Source: Apostichopus parvimensis
Lineage: Eukaryota > Echinodermata > Holothuroidea > Aspidochirotida > Stichopodidae
Length of the DNA stretch: 24,195 nt
Direction of reading: 5' to 3'
Assembly (NCBI GenBank): GCA_000934455.1
Contig: KN890823.1
Coordinates: 1-24,195 of the forward strand
How positions within the stretch are numbered: position 1 is the first letter of the stretch; every line of letters starts with the position of its first letter. Shown piece by piece: positions 1 to 10,156 of this stretch. Position numbers and translations under genes: made by a program. The notes under the pieces are model-generated. The model was not told the DNA's origin. It saw only the letters and a list, made by a program, of their open reading frames with translations, and did no database searches.

Positions 1-331
1 AGGAAAGTCAGGGCCTCCAAAACAGCTACAACAAAATTTGTACAGTACATCAAAAAAAGAACATTTGATCATTTTGACCATTTGTAAACTGGTTCTGACA
101 GCGCTACATAAGAAGCAAAGTTTACTGTTCACTTGCACAGCATTGGTAGTTCAGGTTTGGAGGTAACCTATGGAACACGAAAAGGGCAAACTTATTTCGT
201 TGCTAAGTTTAACGTAAGTTTAGACACCGACGTAAGTTTAGACAACGGAATTTTAGACATCGACGTGAGTTTGAGCAACAGCATGGTAAAACAGCAGCAA
301 CAACTTTAGTTTAGGCAACAACAAACTTAGA

Positions 332-403
332 TTAGACAACGAAATCAGTTTGCCCTTTTCGCGCGTCCACGCGCGAAAAGGGCAAACTGATTTCGTTGTC
401 TAA
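332..403. repeat. Perfect 34-bp inverted repeat with 4-nt spacer
   Basis: Bases 332-365 and 370-403 are exact reverse complements, separated only by TCCA (366-369). Both arms contain the element end motif GCCCTTTTCGCGCG or its complement. This would form a long hairpin in RNA or a cruciform in DNA. It marks a tail-to-tail junction between two copies of the element end. Confidence 0.92.
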
Positions 404-761
404 ACTTACGTTGTTGCCATCGGCGCTGTTCAACAATTGCTCAACCACGTGGGTTTTCATATGATTACTATACGCACGAGTTGGTTCTTGCTACCCGGCT
501 TAGGAAAACAGTCCCGTGGACAAGGCCGCCTTTGTTCTTCGTATATACGGGAGTTACTAGAGGAGCAAAGTGGGCGGGGTCAGCTCATGTATGTAGCATA
601 TGGTGGAGAGCGTTGACCGGCTTGTAATTGGGTTGGGATACGTGTCAATCTTACTGACTATTTCGTAATTGGTCAGTAAATTAACGACGTGTATGTATAT
701 ACAGCGCAAGTTGAATTTCGCGCGAAAAGCCCATATTTTTATATCACGTGATTGGGCAATA

Positions 762-1005
762 ACGTGAGTTTAGACAACGGAACCAACTTTAGACGGGAAC
801 GTAGGTTTAGACAACAACGTAAGTTTAGGCAGCAACGTAAGTTTAGGCAGCAACGTAAGTTTAGGCAACAACGTAAGTTTAGGCAGCAACGAAAGTTTAG
901 GCAGCAACGAAAGTTTAGGCAGCAACGAAAGTTTAGACAACAACGTAAGTTTAGACAACAACGTAAGTTTGAGCAACAACATGATAAAACAGCAGCAACA
1001 ACTTT
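762..1005. repeat. 18-bp minisatellite inside the foldback element
   Basis: Around a dozen head-to-tail copies of an 18-bp unit (AACGTAAGTTTAGGCAGC, with CAGC/CAAC and GTAAG/GAAAG variants) lie here. A more degenerate version is at about 205-290. Because 18 is a multiple of three, both strands stay open and would read as repeats of RKFRQQ (plus) or KLTLLP (minus). That openness follows from the period and is not evidence of a gene. Confidence 0.88.
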
Positions 1006-1844
1006 AGTTTAGACAGCAACAAACTTAGTTTAGACAACGAAATATGGTTGCCCTTTTCGCGTTCCATAGTAACCACAGTACAGTTGTGCACTGGAGATTT
1101 GGACACACACAGAATCCCTGATTCACGCAGTGTTAAATCTTCATTGTTTGTGATCCTACCCTCGCATACAGTAATGCAGTCAATACTGTGTATGTGTACA
1201 CATGTTCAGGTCCACTACATGCTGTGCTCAATTAGTACATATTGAAAAAGATTTAATAGACATCACAATCAGCGAGAGTGTCAAGCTGCTGTAAATGAAC
1301 ATGCAATGAACATTCTGAACATGGATAGTTTACATCAATGTTAGTCATCAATTCTGATTAATGTGAAACATGTCATATATAAACAATAATTACTCATATT
1401 AATGTTAATTAATGAACTGCTAGTATGGGCTGTGCACAGCTATCACTCAAGTCCATTATTTACTGTACGGGCAGTTTCCTGTACGTGAATCGGTGTATTG
1501 TCCATTGTGAAATGTATTTATGTTAAACTTGTGTACTTGTAACAACTATTCACATGGAATACTTACAGTGCATTCATGAGTTCATGGTAACCAGAATTTT
1601 GTTACAGATTGGCAAGGAAAATTTTAATGCAATCAGGGAAGTCTATGCAACCCTGTTAAAAGGATTTCCCCTTTTTACAGTCCAACAGAGCGCTGCTCTA
1701 CATACAGTACTCTAGCCTACTGTACAATCTCTCTAGTACGTGCTAATTAAGATGTTCATGAATAAAACCAAACAGTTGAGCCTTTCCTTGGAAGATTCGA
1801 CATGCACAGACTGACTGACAATTCTATAGCAAATATGATCTTTA

Positions 1845-1852
1845 TCTTAGAA
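1845..1852. repeat. Target-site duplication, left copy, of MITE A
   Basis: TCTTAGAA, identical to the copy at 2310-2317 on the other side of the element. Confidence 0.85.
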
Positions 1853-2309
1853 TAAGGTGACCATATTTGCGTGACTGGAATCAGGGACATTTATTGCGTG
1901 ACTGATATGGGGGAGGGGTCTAAGGGGGGGTGGAAAATTTTCAAGTGCCTTAGGTGCTTAGATGTAAAATGGTGATACTTAGAAGCACTTTTTAAATCAA
2001 TTTTATTTTCAAAAATGTAGCTTTTTCCTAGATGAAATTTACTTACTTTACGGAAGAGTGCTAGGCTAGATCGATCTAGCATATTCCACTTTACACTGGT
2101 CCAACTGATATACTGGTTAGTTCCGTTCTGCGACTGCACACTTGACTAAATTTTGTTTTTACAATTATTTTACTAATAATGTGGGATATTTTTTTGAAAT
2201 TCCTGAACATTTTGCGAATCGGGGACATTTTCGGGGACACTTGTTCATCGGGGACAGCACACTGTAATCGGGGACTGTCCCCGAAAATCGGGGACGTCTG
2301 GTCACCTTA
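1853..2309. mobile_element. hAT-type MITE A (457 bp)
   Basis: The terminal inverted repeats begin TAAGGTGACCA on the left, and the right end reads GGTCACCTTA. They are flanked by a perfect 8-bp direct repeat TCTTAGAA (1845-1852 and 2310-2317). An 8-bp target duplication is the hallmark of hAT elements. The right subterminal region (about 2218-2296) has five copies of a CGGGGAC word. The left part contains a module shared with element B and remnant C (1903-1975). There is no transposase frame, so it would have depended on a full-length hAT element elsewhere. It sits within the CDC34 intron. Confidence 0.87.
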
Positions 2310-2317
2310 TCTTAGAA
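2310..2317. repeat. Target-site duplication, right copy, of MITE A
   Basis: TCTTAGAA directly after the terminal CACCTTA, matching 1845-1852. Confidence 0.85.
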
Positions 2318-3213
2318 TTACTGTACTAGTATTAAACTTAACGATATACAAAAAAAATCAAAAGATAATCAAAAGCAATCGGTATGTGAGCAAGCAAAAA
2401 GGAAAAAAACAAAAAAGTTTTGAGCTTCTTCTGGCTAGATATCTACTGAATACAGTAGGTGAATGTTACATGATCTTATAGACTCTTTGACAATGGATTA
2501 CAGAGAATGGGACAGGAAGTTACTCTGCATACATATCTAACTTTCTCCTTAAACAGAGGTTTTACGGTACTAAGAAATGACAACACTATGACATCACACA
2601 TGACATCATTCTTGGTAAACAGATCTGAGATGCACATACAGGTGTAAGGTTTGTAGAGAGTAACACTGGAGGGACATAAAAAGTGGAAGGACTATGATGT
2701 AATGTTTGGGCTATAGTAACTGAATGGATTAGTAATATCTCTGGGGATTGTGATGTAGGAGGATTTCCTGTCTGCGCTAAGTAGCTAAGTTATTCTACAG
2801 GTCAACTTGAGGTGAACAGTATTAAAGGGGAAAGGCTGGACGTCTGTAAAATACCCTCTGTTATAATAGCATATAAACTAATCGACTTCTTTTTAGTCTA
2901 CTGCACATTTAGTATACAATGGGTTGAGTCTCACACAAGTTATGCACCAATGATAATAGCAACGGACATTTTATTTATACCTTAATTAGTCTATGGCTAT
3001 ATCTGCACAATAAATATATGTATTAGTGCTGTGTTACTGTGACAGATCACATTAGATTTCATACCTAGCATCAAACAGCTGTTTAAATTATATATTCTCT
3101 CTCTCCTAGCTACAATATGGATTACTTAGTCTTTTAACCTTTTTATAGTCACCTACTGTAGCATTACATTTATTTGCATATAAAGTATTTGTTTGGATTA
3201 TCTGGACATGTTC

Positions 3214-3258
3214 AGAGAGAGGGAGGGGGAGATGGCGGGGGAGGGGGGAAGGGAGAGA
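3214..3258. repeat. Purine-rich G-tract
   Basis: An almost unbroken A/G stretch with several runs of three to six G (GGGAGGGGG, GGCGGGGGAGGGGGG). It could form a G-quadruplex on the plus strand. It is intronic for CDC34, where the transcript would carry the C/T-rich complement. Confidence 0.7.
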
Positions 3259-4198
3259 CGTTGTCTCAATGTGGGTAAATTCACAGTACGATACAATTAT
3301 GAACGGCAAGACATTGGATCCTAATATAGCACATCCAGTTTATCCAGCTTACATACTTGTATACATTAAGTCACAACACAGTACAAAGCCACTCCTGTCC
3401 ACATGCCTATGGTATTATGTTTTTACATTGTATCTGTACATATTACATACTGAGTATTGATATAATGATGTGGACTAAACATGTACCATACATCAAAGTA
3501 CTCCTAAATTTAAAGAAACCCTGCAAATCACACAATGCTTAATAAACTTCCTGATTACTGCATGTCCTTGAAAGTCTCCACTATGACAAATCTTTTAAGT
3601 AGCACAAAAATTGGATTTTCATTGATTAAGCTGATCTTAGGCTTCTGTGATGACTAACTTGGCCTCTGTTCCTAACAAGGTGAAGAGGTTCTGTCTAGTA
3701 ACTCTGTATATATATACTGTAGAAATGTATGAAAGATTTCTGTTCAGTTATTGTTCAACTCTATGATAATAATACATCCAGAGGGAAGTTCACAGTACAG
3801 TAGAGGTTGAACTCTCAGTTCAGGGGCAACGTTCATTTTGTGGCTGTTAAAATATACTGTAGACATCTACTGTACATGCTGTACCAGAACCACCCCAACA
3901 ATTCTATCCTAACAAGTCATCAAGACCTTAAAAGGATTTTCCGTTGGCTGAAGTTGATTGCTCAGCAAAAGTGGTGATAAAGAATGTTTCTGAATCTTTC
4001 GGGCGAAAACCAAATGTCATTACTATTTTGTATCCCGAAGATATACAATTTTTAGTGAAAGCATTACAGTAAAAGGTTCAGCATGTCACTTTAAAACACA
4101 CACTGAGGATAGAGTGAGTGTGCTTCAGCTACGAGGACACAGGTTAGCTGAATCTGATACAGGGTCAATCTCTGTACATAATGCAGCATATAGCTTAC

Positions 4199-4296
4199 CT
4201 GACACTCTGTGTAGGATTCCATCTCTCTGATGCCAACTCCCCACTTCTAGGGTCGTCTACGGGAGGATGGAGTATAGATATACAAACGTCGCCACT
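4199..4296 (-). CDS. CDC34: CDC34/UBE2R-type E2, exon 3 (catalytic cysteine)
   Basis: The acceptor is CCCGCAG (AG at 4298-4297) and the donor is AG|GTAAGC. The 98 nt encode residues 88-119 plus two bases of Arg120 (phase 2). The peptide starts [16 protein letters not shown] and continues [16 protein letters not shown]. Cys92 in GDVCIS is the thioester-forming cysteine. The stretch [13 protein letters not shown] is the acidic loop insertion that sets UBE2R and UBE2G enzymes apart from most E2s. The HPPVDDP and SERWNPTQ wording fits UBE2R rather than UBE2G. The remaining E2 helices and the acidic C-terminal tail of the family would be encoded to the left of the window. Confidence 0.95.
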
Positions 4297-6100
4297 CTGC
4301 GGGCAAGAGGAATACTTTAGTAAGAAAATATACAACTAGTTGTACGTAATAGTTTAATCCTCATACTGAATCCAACAATATAGTGTAGACTTAACTCATG
4401 GTAATGATTGTTCATACAGTTCGACACTCGTTAAAATTCAAATTCAAGATATTATTTATCAAGATTAATCCTTAATTTTAATTATTATTCAAAAATATCC
4501 CTTGATTGGGTGTCAGCAGACTGACAATATCACACCGGAATCACAGAAGCTTGCAGAAAAGGCCGATCAAGTGTTCAGAACTAACTTTCTCGACACAGTC
4601 TGCATCTTTCAAAATCGAGTGCTATTTAAGAACGTTGTGTTTATTGGATTGGAAAGAATTTTAAGAACCCAACATTTAACTAACTTATGGTGTATTGCAT
4701 AAAAATAGTTTTCAATTATATTATAATGTATTTTGTTTTTCTTCTAACTATCCTGTTTTATCTACCAATAGTTAATGTATTAAATATGAACCCCACTCAA
4801 TACCTCTCACCATATACCTCACAGAATGATGGTGTTGCTTAGATGCAAAACTATCACGTAATGATTCCAAATAAAGCTCAGACATTGACTTTGAATACCA
4901 CTTGATGAATGCCCCCAGTACAAATGAATCAGATTTGCTGGCAGTATGATAAAACCTAATCGAAGAATACAGATGAATACCATTGGAACAGAGGTTTGTC
5001 TAAAAGTGCAGTACTTTACAGTGCACAGCTTGAGGTGATAAACCATGTGGTACAAAGATGCTCATGGTAACGTACAGTGCATTAAATAGACAATTGTTGG
5101 ACTGAGTTAGCTAAATTATCTTTGCCACAACATGTCCTGTTCAGTAGTTTGAAGTGCACTTTGATTTTTCCTCTTCCACACAAGAGAAGTCAATATCTGT
5201 CATTAACCTGTACAATCGAAACGTACAGTATAAAGGTCTGCTCACTCTATAAGACTTCGTTGGCAGTTGTGCAAGAAAAAAACCTGTTAGTTTTAAAGCC
5301 TTGTTTTCTTGTTGTTGATATTTTGGTAAAATAATCACCTCACAGAGTACAAAGTCAGTCAAAATAAAAGTGCACAAAATGTTATTTTATCTAGCATGAG
5401 ATGGCAGGAAAAGACCACGTACTTAGCAGAGTAGCCAATGTAACACTAAATATATTAATGTGAAGCGCTACATACATGAATGTCATACTGCATACAGACT
5501 TGAGACTACATAAATTAATGTGATGAAGCATGTAAAGAGCTGAGACTCAACATTAATGTGATGAATCATACAGAGTTGAGACTACATACATGAATGTCAT
5601 ACTGCATACAGACTTGATACTACATACATTCATGAAGCATACAGACTTGAGACTACATACATTAATGTGCTGAAGCATACAGAGTTGAGAATCTTAATAC
5701 AAGGCAGTAAATCAAGTGTTTGACTGGGTTCCAGCGTTAGCTACAGTATTGGATATGGTTTATGTACATTCTTATATGACTTAAATTCATATCACTGAGT
5801 ACTTGCTGCTGATTTAGCTAGATATGGTAACATCTCGGAAATTGGCATAATTTGTAACTTCTTGAAGACCGCCTCACCTGGATCTTTAAATCGACTACAA
5901 GGCATGCTCAAAATAAGTTGCATACATCTTTCAAAAAGAAGCAGAACAGAACAACATTTACACAAAACTGTACACAAGATAAAAAGATGATTAAAATCGT
6001 TGACAATCTTTGGCCTTTTCGATGCTGGAGTGTACAGTACATTTCCCACAAAACTGTGGAATTATGATGACGGCTGGTCTACAGTAGCTCTAGAACTTAC
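4297..6100 (-). other. CDC34/UBE2R intron 2 (1.8 kb)
   Basis: Phase-0 intron with GT donor at 6100-6099 and AG acceptor at 4298-4297. It contains the minisatellite at 5469-5691. Otherwise it shows AT-rich unique-looking sequence and several short open frames without ATG-plus-family support. Confidence 0.85.
5469..5691. repeat. Minisatellite, about six 33-40-bp units
   Basis: Six head-to-tail units of the form TACATACATTAATGTG, then ATGAAGCATACAGA, then GTTGAGAC. Units vary between 33 and 40 bp, and variant TGAATGTCATACTGCATACA occurs in units 1 and 4, suggesting a higher-order duplication. It lies within CDC34 intron 2 and has no coding potential. Confidence 0.85.
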
Positions 6101-6187
6101 ATCATAAATATTTGGATGCCACATTTTCGTCAGGAATCTGAATGACGGTGGTGAATAGGGATAATCGTGAGGAAACTTCATTTCAGC
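6101..6187 (-). CDS. CDC34: CDC34/UBE2R-type E2, exon 2 (HPN motif)
   Basis: The acceptor CAG is at 6190-6188 and the donor GTAAGT begins at 6100. The 87 nt are exactly 29 codons, phase 0 at both ends. They encode residues 59-87, AEMKFPHDYPYSPPSFRF then LTKMWHPNIYD. His82-Pro83-Asn84 is the HPN tripeptide of E2 enzymes. Its asparagine helps stabilise the transition state when ubiquitin moves to lysine. YPYSPPSFRF is the conserved E2 strand and loop just before it. It joins in frame with exon 1 (GGYFK) and exon 3 (SGDVC). Confidence 0.96.
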
Positions 6188-7499
6188 CTGAAAGAGACAA
6201 AAACAAAATTGATTAAATGTTTGAGCAATGAAAATTCCCAGTAAAGTATAAATAGCTTATATCAGAGGGTATAATCTACGATACTTATCTGTCTCCCATG
6301 TACAGACACCCTTTGGTCTCTACCTACTGTAGTCAAACAAGATTGGTCACTTTAACATTCCGTCCCAATAATCCCACAATTGGTTCATGACCCCATCTCT
6401 CCCCTTCCTCGATGGTCAAATTTTGATGGACTACACGTAGGTACAAGTGATATGAAACACCACTTGTTGACTGGAGACAGGTAGCAGAGATAGTTAAGGA
6501 AATATAGCTGGATTGACACAAATAAAACTTCAAAGGTGAAGAAGGACCATCAGTTGTATAATTCTTTTAAGAGCTGTCTGTCAACTGATCCCACGTTTGA
6601 TTTCACTGTTGCCAAAATCATTAAGTACTAAGATTTGGCCGCACATACAGTAATTACATTCATTAAATATACAGAGAACAGAAAGCTGGTGCTGTAGAGC
6701 TGCATATGGATATGTGCATGACATGTCCATCAAGGTTACCACACATGCCATACTCACATGTACATTACCTATAGGTAGGCTATAGGTACTAGTACAAGAC
6801 ATTGAGTGAAGTCCTCTCTCCATCTTCAAAGGTTGAAGATATATTTATTCCTAGCAGAACTCAACAGGGAGGAGGGAAACTTGGTAAAGACTTGCCAACT
6901 AGATGATATAACTATGGTACACTTTATAGTAGACTATAACATGAATGTAACATACACATGAAATATAAACTGTACTGTATGAAAGTAATGAATACAGGCT
7001 GCTTCTGTGCTAGGAAGCTATATCGAATGCAGATGATAGCTAACCTTGTAAGTCACCATCTAATCAAACTGGCCATTCACTGTAGGCCTACAAATAGCTT
7101 ATATTACAGTTTGTCAGATACACAATATTATAGTGTATATGTACTGTAGGTGTGTACAGGTTAGAGCTTAGAGTAGAAATGAACTTCTTATGACATCACA
7201 GTCTCTTAGGCAATTATACAAAAGTTCTAACAGCTAGCTACAACACATTTACGAAAACACTGGTCACATTTTTTGAATGTTGTATGTGTACTATTATGTA
7301 CTGTAGCTATACAGTAGAGTCAAAGGCAGAGTGGAAAGCACAAGATTACAACAGCCTGAGTACTGTATATCATTACTTCAGCAATAATGGATTACAATGT
7401 TAAAACAGCTTTTTAAGTAGAGTTTGATCAATCTGTTGATGCTGTCCATATGCCTCAAATCTCATATCCATACTGTAGATATCATTAGCTTGACTAGCC

Positions 7500-7562
7500 A
7501 CGTCTTATTTCAAAATTGAGGACTCGAGGAGCGAAACTTCAAAATTTTGAAATGTCAGACGT
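7500..7562. repeat. 63-bp imperfect foldback
   Basis: The left arm ACGTCT-T-ATTTCAAAATT (7500-7517) pairs with the right arm AATTTTGAAAT-GTC-AGACGT (7543-7562), leaving only a small internal bulge. The 25-nt loop is GAGGACTC and following bases. It could be a tiny foldback transposon relic or an RNA hairpin within the intron. No clear target duplication is seen. Confidence 0.65.
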
Positions 7563-9095
7563 AGTTTTCATTAAACCGTGTTTGCTATTGCCACTATGCA
7601 AAATGTCCAGAAAAATGAATCAAGTTTTTTAACTAAACACTATTTTACTTGCGAACCTTCACTTTGTGGTAAAATCTTGTAGAGAGTCTTATAGTAGTTT
7701 GATCAAATTTCAATCTTTTATTGAGTCACCAGTAAGTTTGGAAAGATTGCTGATAAATCTTTAAAAAAAGAGCCTTTGGTAAGGAGAGAAACTGTACAAA
7801 TGTTATTCACCCCAGTTGGTGTAAGGAATGAAAGCAGTCCTAAGTTGAACAGCCCTGTGTTGTTACCTTAACCTATTGTAGAACTTGGCAAGAATCACAT
7901 TGTGAAAGCCTTGAGAATACGTCATCACAATATAGAACATGTAAACATGACCAGTAATGAATAACAAAGCTTCCTTCCTTGCAAACAGATTGTCAGTTAA
8001 TCATTGATTGCAATACAATGTATATACAACAAATAACACATGGTCATCAACTGTGTACTTCAACGATGCTATATGTAATAAAACAACATAGTCAAGGAAA
8101 AGCGCACCTCAAACTTTCCTTTCTTTCCTAAGCCATATTAACGTGTACACACTTTTTTTAATTGCAACAGACATCTTTGAATCCTGTTTTTAAGTTCTGA
8201 ATTTCTCAAGTTTGTGATGATGAAAAAGTACATGTACACCACGCTTGCAACTTTCACTGTAAGACCCCAGCAAACAAAGAGCTACTGCAGCCCTGACATT
8301 TAACGGTCATGTTTTACGGAGTAATAAAATGGAGACCATGTAAAGTAAGTAGCTACAGTATCAAGCCTTGCACACAGTGTCTCGTGTCAATGCTGTGTAT
8401 ACATGCTACAGTAGGTCGACAAGCATGTACAGGTAGAAATTAAATCAGGGAGTTGTTTAAATCAACAAAGCAAATGAGGAAACTATGAATTTCCCTCAGA
8501 TGTCACTGATCTCATTTAGCCCGAAGTACTTTGCCCTCTGTCGTAAAATTAGTTTGTAACATTGCACATGGTTGCAATCATGTCATATTTACATGTTATA
8601 CATAGGGTACTCAAGCTCTATGGGGACTACACAGTTAACAGATCTACTTAATACAGAACTGCATGTGGGAATAACATCAGACTGATCTTACTATTAAACC
8701 TGCAAGTTTACTGCAAATGATGTAGTATGTGCATTTCTTACAGTCAATGCATCATATGCAACCCTTTGAACTTGAAGGAATGGAGTTGAATAAATTACCA
8801 TGTAGTAACAGGTAATGTTTTAGGGGTAGTGATACTATACGGGGGAAAGGTGTATGGGGCGGTGCGTTAACCAACGATGCGGACCGTCTAATTAAACACC
8901 ATCCTGGGGGACAAGTCTAATTTTGTATAATTAGAGGCGCAATTTTGCAACCATATAAAATTGTTTGGTTACATTTGACAGTTTTTGTCAACGTCCCTCA
9001 ACCCGCACTGCGAATGAACATTCCCTACACACATAACTGAACCAGTGGAACTTGGGGGTGCACACTGTAGCTTGCTCTGTTGCTCCCCTAACCCG

Positions 9096-9105
9096 CCCCC
9101 CCCCC
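9096..9105. repeat. C10 tract
   Basis: Ten consecutive C, followed shortly by ACATATGGGGGG, so the region can pair with itself (CCCC...GGGG). It lies in a G/C-tract-rich patch that may derive from a transposon end. Confidence 0.6.
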
Positions 9106-9314
9106 ACATATGGGGGGCATGCTAAAACTTATCTTCTTCTGACTGTTAGAACACTCAATGTTACCATTACTAATAGACTGAAAATTCAATCCAAAATGCA
9201 TCCTTCACAATACACTACTGAGCTGTACTACAGTACCCAGATTTGCTGCACTGTATACGTTACTAAATTTACCTGTGTTCTTAAGGCACAGAAGATTGAA
9301 GAAATTCTAGATCT

Positions 9315-9404
9315 GTAAGAAATAAGAAATTCTTAACCTTATAAAATAGGAAACTCTAGCAGTAAGAAATAAGAAATTCTTAACCGTACGAAATAGGAAA
9401 TTCT
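9315..9404. repeat. Tandem duplication with 47-bp period
   Basis: GTAAGAAATAAGAAATTCTT starts at 9315 and recurs at 9362. The two copies continue in parallel through AAATAGGAAA and TTCT or CTCT. Two copies only. Confidence 0.85.
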
Positions 9405-9779
9405 GTAAGTGTAACTAATATTACAGCTCTCCTGCTGTTCACCTAATTCAAACTTTGCAGACATTTACCACACAAGATAACTGTTAGCAACACACATAAA
9501 ATGAAAGGACCAAGATACAGTAAGTATTGTATAGTGCACATGCTATTCTCATTTCTGGCAACTTGCTGGAGGAACAATAGACATGGAATTACCCTTTTGG
9601 ATTCATGAACTACATATTTATCTACATATTAAATATTGTACTTATTTGTATGGTACCATAACTTCCAAGTTAAGTGAACAACAACAGATGGATGCCAACT
9701 ATTAACAAAAGTCAAATTTAATAGGGACTTGCTTTAAACCAAATTTATAACTTGCATGATTGTCACTGAGCAAAGCCTA

Positions 9780-9798
9780 CCCCCCCTGCCCCCCCCCC
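9780..9798. repeat. C-rich tract
   Basis: C7-TG-C10, a homopolymer-prone run inside CDC34 intron 1. On the minus (transcribed) strand this is a G-run. Confidence 0.6.
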
Positions 9799-10156
9799 AA
9801 GAAAAGAGAAGAAGATCTATATAAACAATGTGGGCTCAGCTGGAACTATACAGAAGAACTCTTTGACCAATACCTTTGACATGGAATGATGAAACATGCA
9901 ACTAAAAGATCAAAATAAAACTGTATATATGTTGAAACCTGAAAATGCCATGAACATTATGTACTTCAATCAATTCCTCTAATACATCCTCAGCGAAGGA
10001 ATATTTATTATTATTGAAATCATCTCCCAATCACGGTCTCAGTTTACAATTTTTTGTTTAGCTCACACACTAACAGGAAGAAAGGTTAAGAATGCTTACT
10101 CATATTTGTACATCATCGAGAATTTCCAGGTCTAAACAGAGCAATCAAAAGCAATG

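Larger units (their letters stand above)
168..1069. mobile_element. Compound foldback/TIR element, non-autonomous, class uncertain
   Basis: The outer ends are inverted copies. The left end reads CTATGGAAC then CGAAAAGGGCAA, and the right end reads the same on the minus strand with small changes. The flanks carry a possible 4-bp target duplication TAAC (164-167 and 1070-1073). Each end is followed by an array of an 18-bp unit (AACGTAAGTTTAGGCAGC-like) and a shared segment around ACAGCAGCAACAACTTTAG (about 290-310 and 990-1010). A third copy of the end lies inside at 370-403, forming a perfect palindrome with 332-365. The roughly 300 bp at 420-720 are unlike the rest. No transposase reading frame is visible. 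It could be one foldback transposon or two copies, one truncated, joined end to end. Confidence 0.7.
1..4198 (-). other. CDC34/UBE2R intron 3 (partial, runs off left edge)
   Basis: The donor GTAAGC lies on the minus strand directly after exon 3, with GT at 4198-4197. I searched by eye for the next expected E2 exon (the helix after the RWNPTQ-V-R segment) and did not find it, so this intron probably extends past base 1. It holds the compound foldback element at 168-1069 and the hAT-type MITE at 1853-2309. It also has a purine-rich tract at 3214-3258. The rest (1074-1844 and 2318-4198) is AT-rich sequence with many TACTGTA/TACAGTA words and no recognisable gene. Confidence 0.6.

Noticed and set aside
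762-1005. CRISPR-like regular repeats
   Set aside because: The 18-bp units are directly adjacent with no spacers, in a eukaryotic transposon. It is a minisatellite.
1-4198. Further CDC34 exons to the left
   Set aside because: I looked on the minus strand for the conserved E2 segment after RWNPTQSVR and the acidic tail and found neither, so they are assumed to lie outside the window.
8820-9120. Possible transposon with G-rich left and C-rich right parts
   Set aside because: The two ends do not align as terminal inverted repeats and no target duplication was found.
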